From Dasypus novemcinctus (lineage: Eukaryota; Chordata; Mammalia; Cingulata; Dasypodidae): a stretch of 64,000 nt of DNA. Both the position numbers and the translations under genes were made by a program. Positions 12,601 to 22,860 of this stretch are shown piece by piece. The DNA lies in NCBI RefSeq assembly GCF_030445035.2, contig NC_080683.1, positions 116,855,225 through 116,919,224 of the forward strand. The letters are read 5' to 3'. How positions within the stretch are numbered: position 1 is the stretch's first letter; each line of letters begins with the position of its first letter. The notes below the pieces were generated by a model, which saw only the letters and a list, made by a program, of their open reading frames with translations, had not been told where the DNA came from and did not search any database.

Positions 12601-15600
12601 AGTAGAAATGGAATGGTTTGGGCTAAGCAACAGCTGCCTTTAAGCCCAATTTTGTAGGGCTTGGAAGAAGGGGCAGACACTGACTATCAAAATTCCTACA
12701 CATGTTTCTTGAGCTTTTTGATAATGTTTAGCAATTGCTAATAAAAGTAAATATATACAGAGGCATGGATAAGCATTTCCTAATTTAAAATTTAGATATG
12801 TGTACATTCTACTCACCTTGTTGACATACAATGAATTCTTTTGACTCTGCATAGGCAGATTCTTTTTGTCCAAGTCTGGCTTTAACTCTGGCCCAGAGAG
12901 ACTCTGATGGATCATACATTTGGTAATAAATACTACAATAATGATGAGAAACGTTGGCACAGGCATCAATCCATTTTCCATCCCTAAAACAAGGAGGGAT
13001 AACAAAGAACAAAGGTCAATTTAATGGTTAAGATAAAAACTTGAACTATCTTTGTGCTGTGCATTTCAAGTGCAGTAGGGAGCTGACAGTAAGAACTGAA
13101 TAAGGGTGAGAAGCTAAACAAAGAAGGAAGCATTACTCTTTGGTTTGAGAGTATTACAAATTACAACAAAAAGGCCCAATTCAAAACATAAAACCAATAC
13201 AAAAACACATTCTATCTCTAATTTTTAAAATCTTTTTTTTAAACAACTTTATATTCCATTACACAGATAACTGTGAATTAATTAGAAAATCAAACACATT
13301 AGAAAGACTCCTAGAACTTGTACAGAAAATCTCAAAAATTTAACCTTGCTACTAAAAAATACATGACACTACAGGAAGTAAGATGACATCATTACTTTTT
13401 ATAATGAACTATGAACTCATCTGTCATGCCTTAAAGTCATGGAAGTAAATGATACTTCTCTACTTCAATATTGACAGGCAGAACTAAGAGGCAGGGAGTA
13501 TTCTGAAAGGACCCAGTTTGAATCCTTGGCACATGAGGACATCTCCGGGCAGTTCCAGAAGTTCTGCCATGTGGAAGGACAGGATGCTGGAAGTGGAGCC
13601 CTGGGAGTTCCAGCATGTGAAGGAGAGAGACAAAACCAGGATAAAAGGCTACAGCAGTAATCACTCACCTGTAGTTCTTCACCTGTACAGTGAAGAGAGG
13701 GGTCTGCGGTGTAGGCTGGTACTCCCAATAGAGGGCAGGGTTCATATTATAGGACTCGATTCTAACATTGGTTGGTACAGGCACTGGAAGAGATTCAAAA
13801 AGTCAAACAGATGACAGATAGAAATTAACATAGGAAGACTTATGTTAGTCAAATACATATATCTGAAATAAAGTAGAATTTACCCAAATAGGTAACAATA
13901 ATCATTTAAATTAAGAGCGGAGCTTTAAAAATTAATTTCATTGAAAAATGTATAAAAGAGGCTGCTTTATATTACTGAAACATCATTTTGATCTAAGGAA
14001 AAATACAAAAATACAAGCCTGAGGCAATAAATTCTCTCACTGGCTTAGCAGTCTCTGTAAACAAATGCACTTCCTCAATTCGTTTAATCACTAGTATTTT
14101 CAGTATTTGTTACCACAGTTCCTGTGCAACATGCCCAGGAAAAGCTGGAATAGCCCGTCCCACTCCAAACCACCACCCACCTTCCAACCCTCCACCCACT
14201 ACTGCGGTCCATTCAGTGCAGGAACAGATGCGAATGCGGGTGCCCAAAGAGTGACCGAAGAGCAACCTGCCAACCCAGCTTCGAAAGCATTTTGCTGTCT
14301 GGGGGCAAAGGGCAGCTTCCAGAACATACTCGGTGTTTCTTCTTGCCTTTGCAAGAAATTGCTGATAAGACTTGAAACAGAGAGAGACACAGGAGCAAAT
14401 AGGCAGAAGTCATTTTAACAGCTTCTAATCAGATACTACCAAAACCTAAGCTTTACCTGGTCATTAAAAGGAGCCATCTGTCTCTCGGGCTCAAAGTAAA
14501 AAGATACCAAGCTGAATACATGTATACATATCATTACATGAGGTTTAGGCAGAGTTTGCAATATGATGTAAAATTTGAGGTTATTCAATCCTACCTAGCT
14601 GAAAAACCCCATTAAATATGATTTACTTACACAATTAAACAAATATTGACAATGTGGCCAGCACACATGAATGATCATCATCCTCAAAGACTCTGAGAGC
14701 CAGAAGGTGATGCCTTTTCAAGTGCTCCAGAGGATCCTGGGTTGACATCCGGAGGACTGCCCTCATCAGAAAAATACTGCCTGGGTTGGACACTGAGAAA
14801 CCCGGGCTCTGTCTGGGCCATGCTGCTGAACAGTTACATCAGACTTCCTCATCTGTTAAATGAGGAATTGATTTCCATATACTTAAGAGATGTGCTTTGT
14901 TAAAAGAGTTTATTGTTGAAACACCTACAGGTTTGTTTCCAAAAGAGGTTTCCTTATTAAACTAAAACTGGTACAGAGCTTTTCTTTCCCATTGCTGAAC
15001 AAAGGTGGTCACTTTTCAAAGGAGAACATTCTGGAGCAAGAATCATTTTGGCAAATCAGATACACTTACGGACAACTGAATTCCAGGGCCATTGTCTTTT
15101 GCTTACTATGTTTTCCTTATGTCACTGGTTCTCAACAGGAAGCAATTTTGTTCCACGTGCGGCAACGTCTGGAGACCGTTCTGGTTCTCGGAAGTGAGGG
15201 GGTGGGCACTGCCGGCATCGAGTGGGCAGAGGTCAGGGACAATGCCCAGGACAGGCCCCACAGCAAAGCCTCACCAGGCCCCAGATACCCATAAGGCGAG
15301 GCAGAGAAACCCAGCTATGTAAGTTCCTAATTTTAGCTACTTTGTCTGACTAAGAGGCAAAGCAAATTTAATTAGAGAATGCTTTATGGTAAACCAATAT
15401 ATTTCATGGCTTTCCCCCCCAAATAATAGCTTCGGTTACTGCCACTTCAAAGTCGCCTAACACATGGTCAAGAGATGAAGTGGGAGGGCTCTAGCAGATT
15501 CGTCCTTTCTGCAGTGGCTGGACCAACAGAAAGACACCTTTCTATTTATGCTTCCTGTAGATGCTGGTGGCTATGGGTATTGCTCATCTTTCGTTCTTTC

Positions 15601-18600
15601 AATAACTTCTGTGCAGCTGAGCCAGAAGCACTGGTCTTGCAAATCCAGCGCTGGCTCTTCTGCTGGCCCAGTGTGATGCCCACACTCACAGAGACACTGA
15701 CGCTTCTTTAAGGCGGTTCCTTTCTTGTGAAACAACCTTCTGAAACAACCTTACCTCAGTTTACAATCCACATGGGTTCCCTAAGTTTTGGCAGAAATAA
15801 AGGCCACTTTTCCCCTTGAGTTCAATTCAACATTAATGTCAAATAATACACACATAACTCTAATTCTGCAACCAGATTTTAAAAGGTACATAACCTCGAC
15901 CTTCTCTCAGAAAACACTTCTTAATTTTAGCATCTTTTGGTATTTGGAGAGGCTGAGAATTTTCAGACTATCAAGTTCCCTTTTTCTCTTTGGGTCCAAC
16001 CGTTCCCTCAATTAATCTCTCTGCTCTCGCATTTTACTATAAATAGCAAGAGAAAGGAGCCGTCAATGCTTGGAAACCTCCCCAGCTATGGCATGCAGGC
16101 CTGCAGGCCTGTTTCCTACCTTCCACGTCCCTGATGGAGAGGGCAGTTAAGCTTTCTGCCACCGTGTAAGGACCCCCTTCCTCCACTTCCCTTAACTTCC
16201 TTTCAAGGCCCTATTTTCAGTTACCCTAACAGGAATGACTTGATAGCCGCATATATTCCACCTGAACTCTTGCACTTGAGGAAAAAGCATAACTGAGTCG
16301 TTTTACATACTAGAATAAAAAATTAAGTTACTTTGTATCAAGAAGAAGATATGAAATCTAACATTATAAAAGCACAAACAGTAACTCTGTGCAGCATTAG
16401 ATCAGTTTTTAACGTGACTCAAGCTATGTTCCCCAAAATTTAAGTAAAAGCCTCAAACACAGGTTTAACTCATAGCTGTCAAAGTAATCAAGGCAGACAA
16501 GTGGTAGGAGGAAGAGGTTTCAGTGGATTGTAGCAGATAGAAATTACTACTAGGTTAAAGGAGAAACTTTTGAATATACACACCAAAGGATGTAACCTGC
16601 GGTTTTAATGCTACCAGAAGAGAAACCATGTGGTTATTAGACATTTGCTTTTGTTGTCTTTGCCAAAATCAGTTTTCTCACTAAGTTTTAGAATTTCATA
16701 ACGTCAAATTTAATTCACATATTCAATGGCTTACAGGAAATTCTATTTATGATAAATTTAGTGTTAATTAAAATATATGCAGAAACAGCAAGAGAATATT
16801 ATCTATGGAGCTTCAAAGAAGATCCTACCAGGGAATATCCAATGAAATTCAATAATCTTTTAGATTTCCCCCACCTTTTGAAAATGCCTGGATAGATGGC
16901 GTTGTGTAACTCATGTGGTTTTGGAAAACGGGTTCAGAACTCTTTGGTGCCTTATGCCTGCACTTAACCCAGAGTAAACCTTAGCCTTTTTGCTTCCCTG
17001 AACCAAACGCAGGAGACATCAGTTTTTCATAACACTCTAATTATAATAATTTAAAACAAGGTGGGAGAAGTCCTGACAGGCGCCAGCTGTTTCCTGGGAA
17101 AGTTGGGGAGCTGGACGGGACGGGACGGGACGGGATGGGACGGGACGGGACGGGACGGGACGAGAAGAGACGAGACGAGACGAGACGAGACAAGACAAGA
17201 CAAGACGCCACTTCAGGGCCAGGGCAGAAAGACTGGCGAAGGCCACGCCAGCGATGGAGCAGCGCTCCCAGCAGGCAACAGGGGGCCACAAAGGACCAAA
17301 CCACAGCAGCCAAGGTGCTCTGCAGTAAGTGCTGAGGAAGGGCAGGGGCGGGGGACAAGTGGCTAGACACCCCCACCTCAGCCTGGTGACACTGTGTATG
17401 TCCTCTGTGTGGAGCGGTGACAGTAAGGCTCTACCCTGTAACTGACCGCACCTGGGCCTCTACAGAAGGGGCAGCAGCACCCGCCGATTTTCACAGAACT
17501 AAGAACACCAAGCTGTCAGAAAGAGGGGTACAACCCTGGGCAAAACCGGACTGGGGACACCCTGGGCACCATTCCACAACCCGGTGACCCACCTCTCTGG
17601 GAGGACAAAGGGAGCAGCAGGAAGGAGGATGAAGAGGCCAGAGCTACATCGGTGTGTAGCTCCTAAGCCATGTGACACTCCAACTCAAAGAGAACTGCTC
17701 AAAGGAAAGCATCTGGACGCTTTTCTGAATGAGCAATTCTCAGAGAAACGCTCCAAGACTTTCCCGGTTTAAGATGGTGGGGCGTGGGGATTTTCACAAG
17801 GATATCTTCTGTACTGCCAGCTGTTGAGAAATCCAGACGATGTGACAAGTATCAAATCAAGGCTTTTGTATTTCTTCAGCTTTTATTTATGATCATAATC
17901 CGCGTCTTCAACAATTTTTATAATGCTGACAAAATGGCTATTATGAATGCTTTCCAGTTTTTATCTTAGCAAGTAGCAGCACCCAGTAGACTTAAGCTGA
18001 ATAAGGACCTACTGAGAAATCTTGCGCATGAATTTTAGTGTTCGTACAAGTTTTTAATGGAAACATTTTAACATTTTAGGGCTTTGAAAGGAATCATATA
18101 TTATTTTGTGACACTAATGGAAAAATGATCCATGCCCATTTTCTACCCCCTTCTATTATCCCCTTACACCTTCAGAAAAAGGGCTTGCGTGAGGGCACCT
18201 AAGATCTTCAAGTCCATTTCACCTTCTCTATCCTAGTCCCTCGGGGGGCAGAGGGGAAGGGGTCAAGACCCTGGCACCCTGAAGCCCTCTCTTCTTGTTT
18301 GTTGTATTACGGGCTTCACACTTCTCACTTACTCTTAAAATGTGGATCCCAAAAGGGATGTGACAGATGTGAATGAAATAACTTTCTTCCTCTTTTTTTT
18401 TTTTCAAAGATATGGGCATAATAAATAGAGGCATACACTGAACATGTGATCAGCTAAAATCCCCAGATATTTCACTCAAACCACTACCAAGTTAGGGCTT
18501 ACGCAATCAGCACCTGCTCAGTCACTCTTCTGATCTAACATCCAGGACTTCATTCTCGTCCCTATTTACCAATTTCATCTAGGTGGGTTCAGCCTGACAT

Positions 18601-21600
18601 GGGAATCTGATACGACTTCTCATTCATTTCTCAAGACGAATTCTCCTTTGTACTAATTCATTTTAAATGGAGAAACTGTTTAGAAACTAAAAAAAAAAAA
18701 AGGTTTACCTGTCTTTTCAGGCTATGAAAAACAGGAGCAAGATGTAAGAATGAGTTTGATGTGAAGCTTATTTTCCTGTTTTAATTCCTCATGTTGATTT
18801 GGATGAGTTTATTTTTTAAAAGCCAATACAAATTCTCAAGTATAATAACTTAATATTTTCAAATACATTTGTTAAAATAATGATACACATTACTGAATTA
18901 TAATCACTAATATATATTCAGTATTTACCATGGGACATGGACTGTGCTAAACTTTTTATGCATTATTTCATTTAATCATAGCCACTCTATGAGAGAGGTA
19001 ATGTTATTATACACATTTTATCAATGAGGACACAAAGGCTTAGAGAGTTTAAGTGAAATTTTGATGATGGTTTTAATTAAGCTAAACTGCTTAAATGTCA
19101 TTCTTCCCCCTTCCCTCCTTCTTTCTTTCTTTCTCTCCCTCCCTCCATCTGTCTCTTCCTTCTTTTCTTTCTTTTGGTGTGACAGTTTAGTAAAATAAAG
19201 GGAAAATAGTCTCCGTATATAAATCAGAATTGAAGAGGACTGTTTCTTTTGATGCCTTCACAAACATCTGCTTCGAGTAATTTTACCTGGTTTTATTTTT
19301 CTATCACAATTATGTGATGGCTACTGGAAAACCTGGAAAACGGAGTGAAGTAAATCACTTCTTTAAAATGTACATGCCGAAACTGATAACCTAGTATTCT
19401 GATGTCTATCTACTGGGATAATCTAAAATAATGGCACTCCTAAATAAGAAACATTACAAGTAAATTGATTCCTTCCTTTCCGAAATTCATCTCATTCTGG
19501 TTTAAATTTCATTCTGATTCTCTGCCCAGTTAAAATGGAACTGCTAAAGGGAACCAGGCAGAAAACAATGGCACTATTCCTGTGTGCTGCCAAATTTTGT
19601 TACCTCATTAAAATGGTTATTTTTTTTCTTCGATTTAGTCTTAATTTAAATAAAACCAAAATGTGGGCCTTGCAAAGTCTGTATGAAACATGAGCCATAC
19701 ATAAAATGTAAAAGAAAACGATTATAATACCCTGTTCAAGAAATACAATTAAAATGCATTACCTTAAACTATTCTGAACATCTGAGTAAGTCAAACTAGG
19801 CTCCAAAGAAAATAATGAAAAATTTCAACGCTGCCCAGAGCACTCTCCTGAAGTCTGAGAAGGAGCAGAAGCAGAGCTGATGCACTGGAAAGGTCAGCGC
19901 AGAGCCTGAGTCTGCATGGTGTGCCCCTGCGGGACCTTGCAGGAGCCAGCCAACAGGAAGCAGGCAGCCACAAGCAGACACTGGCTTACTTAAAAAAAGA
20001 GATGCCACTTTTATATGCAAAAGTGCAAGAAAAGCCAAACATTTCCTTAAGGCAGGTTCAGGAGCGCCCAGGCCCGTAGGCTATAGCAGTGCATTCCCCA
20101 CCGCCTGGGGTTTCGGGGTTTCTGGGTTTCTAGCTACACCGCCCTGCTTCCCTGGCCCTCCCAGGTTCTATCACGTAAGAAGGACCTCCAGCCAGAGTCA
20201 GAGCCAGCAACTCAGAGCTAACACCCTGAAGTCGTGCTGAGGACCGGGCCATGGAGACATGAAAGCTGACCAAGAGCAGAAGCAGCTGGTCCTCCAGGGT
20301 TTTCTGCCCACTCTGGGGAGCCTACATTTTAAACTAACTTAAAGCAACAAAATCGAGAGTGATGAACTTGCAAAGCCTCCTTGGTACGGGAAGGGGGTCG
20401 CTGACACTGGTGTTCATATGAGGCTGGCATGCAGAAGGCTGCAGATCTTCCCACGGAAGCGGGCAAGCAATCCTCCGAGGGCTGGCTCTCAGGGTGTGCC
20501 AATGGTGCAGCGCGCAGGGCTGGCTGGTGCTCTGCTGCTGCCCATCTTGAACTTCTTAATACACGTTCAATGAGAGTCCCTGGAGCCCACCAATTATGCA
20601 GCAGGTCCTGCCTACATCCCCCATGAGGATGCCAGGTGCGGGCGCCGCAAAGCCGGTACCCCTCCCATGTCCTGCCAGTGGGCAGGCCCTACGGCCTGTG
20701 CCTTCTGCATGAGCCTGGAAACTGCCCTCTCTTCTCCATGTAAACTGCCACTTCTCATTGACTCCTTCCCTGCTTAGGCAACAGCCTCCTTTGAGTCTGG
20801 CCCCTACGGAGGGGTCTTTTTAAATGGCACACATGATCCTGCATAAAACCATTTCCCTTCTTACAACCATCCGATGCCTGCTCACTAGCTTCAGCAAAGC
20901 ATAGTGGGCATATCGTTCTGTTGGCTCAGCACCAGGATCTTCCCTGAGCAACATCCCATATCTTCTGGGAAGTCTCCCAACCCCACCTTCTGCAGTAATG
21001 CCTTTCCCACAAGAGCTGGCACCTGACCCAAGCTGGGTACACCAGAGCCTTTCCCTGTCAAAACCAGAAGTTGTCAGCAACCACAACTCCTGCCAAGTAG
21101 GGACAGGTGGCAATGCTCAGAGCACTGGAAATAAGAAATAGTCCTTACAGTTTATGAGTCCCTGGCTAGAGCTGCATCTCTGCCTTTACGTTCAACTCTC
21201 CATCATTAGCTGTTACACATAATCAGGCACTTTGTAAACTGGCCCCTGCCTCTCCACCTCTGCTGTCTCCCCAAGTAGCCTCATATAATACACATTCTGC
21301 AATAAAACACTTAACATTCCACTAACTTCTAACTCTGCAGCTCCGGACCTCACTGAAATCACTTCCCCTAAGAAGTCCTTCCTGACTCTGCTGGACATAG
21401 ACAGGCACCCACCCCCTGCTTTCCAGCAGCTGGGGCCTAAGTTCCAGCTCCTATCACAGTGTACTACAACTGCCTGTGCGGCGGGCCAGCTTGCCCGAGT
21501 TGCTGGCAGTTCGCAGTGACTAATAACTTGGACTCTGGAGCCCAACTGTGAAGTGCCCAGTAACAGTGACCTCTCTGTGCCTCAATTTCTCATCCATAAA

Positions 21601-22326
21601 TGGGAATACCAACGAGCACCTACTCTAAAGGGTTATTGTGAAAAAGAAGACATGTGTACAGCGCTTAAGATAGAGCCTGGCACCCAATAACTGTCAGCTC
21701 TTAGAATCAGGATCCTCGGGAGCAGGACTGAGAAATCACCATTTTTGTTTTCCCAGGACCTGGCTCAGTATCTGACCAATATCTGGCCTAAAAGTCGAGC
21801 AAAGACACTTAGCAGACTGAGGGGGAAGGGGGTTCCTCATAATTTACGTTTAACCACCCTAAGTACAGAGTATTTAGGTCATCAGCTGCGGCCAAGGCGT
21901 ACAAATGATCACCAAGAGACCCTGTATTTAAAAGTAAATTAAAAGAACGGGAGAAATCAGAGGCGTGCTTTGTTATCGTTCTGACAATGGAAGAAAACAA
22001 GGAAAGGGAACTGAGGCTGCGGAGTGCCGATACCCGCGTCGCCGCCCCGACCGCACCCCTCCCCCAAGGCCCGCCGCCCGGGGTGTCCGGGAAGCGGGGC
22101 GCTGGCTCGCCGCCCGGGCCGTCCAGGAAATGGGGGGGCAGTCCGCCGCCCGGGACCGTCGGGGAGCGGGACTTCCCAGCGGCGCCCTCGCCCGGCCCCT
22201 CCCGGCCACGGCCCCGCCGCCAGCGACAGTACCCGAGGACGGCTCCGGATCCACGGTGCTCGTCTCAGGCCGACTCCAGGCCTGCACAGCGAAGACGAAG
22301 AGCAGGAGAAGGGCAAGGCCGCCCAT
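3083..22326 (-). CDS. IFNGR1: Interferon gamma receptor 1 (ligand-binding chain), seven coding exons
   Basis: Single-pass type I membrane receptor that binds interferon gamma, recruits JAK1 and docks STAT1. The coding join on the minus strand is 22326-22233, 13783-13669, 12983-12817, 9916-9738, 7496-7316, 5082-4958 and 3652-3083. All introns are GT-AG and phases run 1, 2, 1, 0, 1, 0. The total of 1431 bases gives 476 residues plus TAA (human 489). Layout: signal peptide about 1-18, two fibronectin-III-like extracellular domains about 28-240, transmembrane helix about 249-269, then a long cytoplasmic tail. LPKS (JAK1 box) lies at 283-286, followed by the di-leucine 287-288. YDKPH (STAT1 dock) starts at Tyr444, 32 residues from the end as in human. 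Compared with remembered human protein the tail lacks about 11 residues and exon 5 starts 4 residues later. No frameshift or premature stop is seen. Identity is very secure; individual boundaries are inferred from splice signals and homology. Confidence 0.97.
3653..4957 (-). other. IFNGR1: IFNGR1 intron 6
   Basis: About 1.3 kb between GTAACT donor and CCCTTTAG acceptor. AT-rich with no repeat or gene recognised. A short (TG)n-like tract lies near 3890-3910. Confidence 0.85.
4958..5082 (-). CDS. IFNGR1: IFNGR1 coding exon 6: transmembrane helix and JAK1 box
   Basis: Acceptor TTTTTTTAG, donor TCCTTG followed by GTAACT. Encodes [20 protein letters not shown], the membrane helix (residues about 249-268), then a basic stop-transfer stretch KRNLCKRES and LPKS at 283-286. 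LPKS is the known JAK1-binding site of this family. The exon ends at Leu287, the first leucine of the di-leucine internalisation signal. Confidence 0.95.
5083..7315 (-). other. IFNGR1: IFNGR1 intron 5
   Basis: About 2.2 kb, AT-rich. Contains a short alternating purine-pyrimidine (CA/TG) run near 5521-5549 and a possible L1-type 3' end at about 6262-6375. No exon-like conservation was noticed. Confidence 0.85.
6262..6375 (+). mobile_element. Possible L1 3' end
   Basis: G-rich tract (gggagggggagggggtggg) followed by tatgtaatctaaagcttc and an A-rich tail. This is the layout of a LINE-1 3' UTR end. Called from layout and partial recall of such tails. Confidence 0.4.
7316..7496 (-). CDS. IFNGR1: IFNGR1 coding exon 5: rest of domain 2 and juxtamembrane stalk
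   Basis: Acceptor TTTCTTTCCCAG, donor AAAAG followed by GTAAGC. Encodes [15 protein letters not shown] through [18 protein letters not shown] and GNSSNNTK. Sequons are NET, NSS and NNT. The segment between NGSE and the CxxxxC pair is four residues shorter than human (see findings). The YCVSAEGVL core is nearly identical to human. Confidence 0.92.
7497..9737 (-). other. IFNGR1: IFNGR1 intron 4
   Basis: About 2.2 kb. The part from about 8.31 to 9.19 kb is GC-richer and resembles a decayed L2-type element (phrases such as ccactgcgcttcttag after a Pro-rich stretch). The remainder has no recognisable feature. Confidence 0.8.
8310..9195. repeat. Decayed L2-like element
   Basis: Two blocks within IFNGR1 intron 4 resemble L2 text, such as cagatcaagccattcttctg, gtaaaagccaaagtccttcc and gatggccaagggcgcctg. 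Diverged, with unrelated sequence between. Confidence 0.4.
9738..9916 (-). CDS. IFNGR1: IFNGR1 coding exon 4: first part of domain 2
   Basis: Acceptor TTTTTTCCCTCAG, donor GAA followed by GTACGT. Encodes [12 protein letters not shown] through [10 protein letters not shown]. The phase-0 end at NGSE is the same place the human exon appears to end. The exon is about two codons longer than human, in the loop before the VYVR strand. A second GT four bases downstream would break the frame and was not used. Confidence 0.93.
10435..10605 (-). repeat. MIR/L2-like end fragment
   Basis: Phrases tatttattatgtgcccttgg and cagtacctactatgtgccag are typical antisense MIR/L2 3' ends. Confidence 0.5.
11080..12480 (+). 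mobile_element. L1 (LINE-1) fragment, ORF2 reverse-transcriptase region
   Basis: Nucleotide phrases typical of L1 ORF2 occur in order, such as ctagcaaactgaattcaacagc and actggatatccacat. Translation of 11660-11896 shows [20 protein letters not shown] followed by VDN, where active elements have the catalytic FADD. The open frames are broken by stops. It is truncated at both ends, dead, and antisense to IFNGR1. Confidence 0.9.
12817..12983 (-). CDS. IFNGR1: IFNGR1 coding exon 3: rest of domain 1
   Basis: Acceptor TTGTTTTAG, donor CAACAAG followed by GTGAGT. Contains WIDAC, NVSHHYC (an N-glycosylation sequon) and LGQKESAYA, all matching human positions. The junction to exon 2 reads [13 protein letters not shown], against human VKNYGVKNSEWIDAC. 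The armadillo form is two residues shorter there. Confidence 0.95.
12984..13668 (-). other. IFNGR1: IFNGR1 intron 2
   Basis: About 685 bp between verified GTGAGT donor and TTTTAG acceptor. AT-rich, no repeat recognised. Short open frames at 13437-13728 run from flank into exon 2 and are not coding. Confidence 0.85.
13669..13783 (-). CDS. IFNGR1: IFNGR1 coding exon 2: first part of extracellular domain 1
   Basis: Residues 32-69. Acceptor CTTCCAG precedes TGCCTGTACC; donor is TACAG followed by GTGAGT. It contains [14 protein letters not shown], which aligns closely to human [14 protein letters not shown] in the first fibronectin-III-like domain. It ends in VKNY plus a split Arg codon (AG|G) completed by exon 3. 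Confidence 0.95.
14800..14900 (+). repeat. MIR SINE fragment
   Basis: Short stretch with cttcctcatctgttaaatgagg after ctggg...cagttaca, the MIR core in sense orientation. Confidence 0.5.
15110..15300 (+). mobile_element. Old DNA-transposon-like repeat (hAT type suspected)
   Basis: Sequence such as cactggttctcaacagg, ggcaacgtctggagacc, gggcactgccggcatcgagt and ccaggacaggccccacagc resembles a widespread mammalian non-autonomous repeat. The family name is uncertain. Confidence 0.5.
17112..17207. repeat. Pentanucleotide array (GGGAC)n grading to (GAGAC)n and (AAGAC)n
   Basis: About 19 pentamers in register. The first block is GGGAC (one GGGAT variant), then GAGAC units, then AAGAC units, all sharing the GAC/AC frame. 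It lies in IFNGR1 intron 1. The plus strand has many GGG runs spaced by two bases (G-quadruplex-like); the transcribed RNA sense would be C-rich. Confidence 0.95.
18930..19060 (-). repeat. MIR SINE fragment
   Basis: Antisense MIR core: catagccactctatgagagagg, ttatcaatgaggacacaaagg and cttagagagtttaagtg. Located in IFNGR1 intron 1. Confidence 0.75.
20815..21110 (+). repeat. L2-like fragment
   Basis: Text resembling L2: catgatcctgcataaaacc, accatccgatgcctgctca and ctagcttcagcaaagc. Low certainty. Confidence 0.35.
21525..21700 (+). repeat. MIR SINE
   Basis: Near full-length: ggactctggagcccaactg, cctctctgtgcctcaatttc, cataaatgggaatacc, gggttattgtgaaaaag, acagcgcttaagatagagcc and tggcacccaataactg. 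Confidence 0.85.
22233..22326 (-). CDS. IFNGR1: IFNGR1 coding exon 1: start codon and signal peptide
   Basis: Encodes residues 1-31 plus one base. The start chosen is ATG at 22326-22324, with G at -3 and G at +4 (good Kozak context). It gives a leucine-rich hydrophobic signal peptide beginning [12 protein letters not shown]. The exon ends before GTACTG at 22232, and its last base G joins TG of exon 2 to make the Val of SSVPVPTN, matching human SSVPTPTN. The frame stays open upstream with two further in-frame ATGs (22407 and around 22353), so an N-terminal extension cannot be excluded, but it would push the hydrophobic core away from the N-terminus. Confidence 0.9.
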
Positions 22327-22469
22327 ATCGCACCGGACTGACTCCCGGCCCATCCGAACCGCAGCAGGGGCCCCCCGGCGCGGCCCTGCGGCCCGGGCCT
22401 GCGTCACTTCCGCCGCCCGGGACCAACACTAGGTGGAAGACAGGGAGAGGACCGAGAGACCGACGCGGA

Positions 22470-22860
22470 GGGGCGGGGCTAAGGAGGTGGGCGTGACGCG
22501 CAGGCCGAGGGAGACGGGCCTGGGGATGGGTGGGCGTGGCGCGGGGCCCGGGGAGGCGGGGCTAGGGCTTAAGGGGCGTGGCGCGGGACCGGGGGAGGCG
22601 GGACTAGGGCGGAACGGGCGTGGCGCGGAGCCCAGGGAGGTGGGACTAGGACTTAAGGGGCCGTGGCGCGGGGCCCGGGAAGGCGGGGCTAGGACTTAAG
22701 GGGCGTGGCGCGGGACTGGGGGAGGCGGGACTAGGACGGAATGGGCGTGGCGCGGGGCTGGGGGAGGCGGGGCTAGGACGTAAAGGGCGTGGCGCGGAGC
22801 CCCGAGAGAGGGCGTGGTCCCGGACGCTGGACTAGGGCGGCTTGGAGGTGGCGCGGAGCT
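22470..22860. repeat. 42-43 bp GC-rich minisatellite in the IFNGR1 promoter
   Basis: Units begin with GGGCGTG at 22489, 22532, 22574, 22616, 22658, 22701, 22743 and 22785. Spacings are 43, 42, 42, 42, 43, 42 and 42. A degenerate unit sits near 22844. Each unit carries GGCGTGGCGCGG and GGAGGCGGG[GA]CTAGG. Units differ in their tails (CTTAAG, CGGAAC or CGTAAA types). The array starts about 145 bp upstream of the IFNGR1 ATG. Confidence 0.93.

Larger units (their letters stand above)
9917..12816 (-). other. IFNGR1: IFNGR1 intron 3
   Basis: About 2.9 kb. It contains MIR/L2-like fragments at 10.44-10.60 kb and an L1 ORF2 fragment at about 11.08-12.48 kb in antisense orientation to the gene. The segment 10.62-11.04 kb is purine-rich, and I see nothing else in it. 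Confidence 0.85.
13784..22232 (-). other. IFNGR1: IFNGR1 intron 1
   Basis: About 8.4 kb. Recognised contents are a MIR fragment near 14.80-14.90 kb, a DNA-transposon-like relic at 15.11-15.30 kb, the pentanucleotide array at 17.11-17.21 kb, a MIR at 18.93-19.06 kb, a pyrimidine tract near 19.1 kb, an L2-like stretch at 20.8-21.1 kb and a MIR at 21.53-21.70 kb. The rest shows no gene or repeat I recognise. No DAS SINE is present. Confidence 0.85.

Noticed and set aside
17041-17376. Open frames reading Ser-Arg-Leu-Val or Arg-Asp-Glu-Thr repeats
   Set aside because: Translation of the pentanucleotide array.
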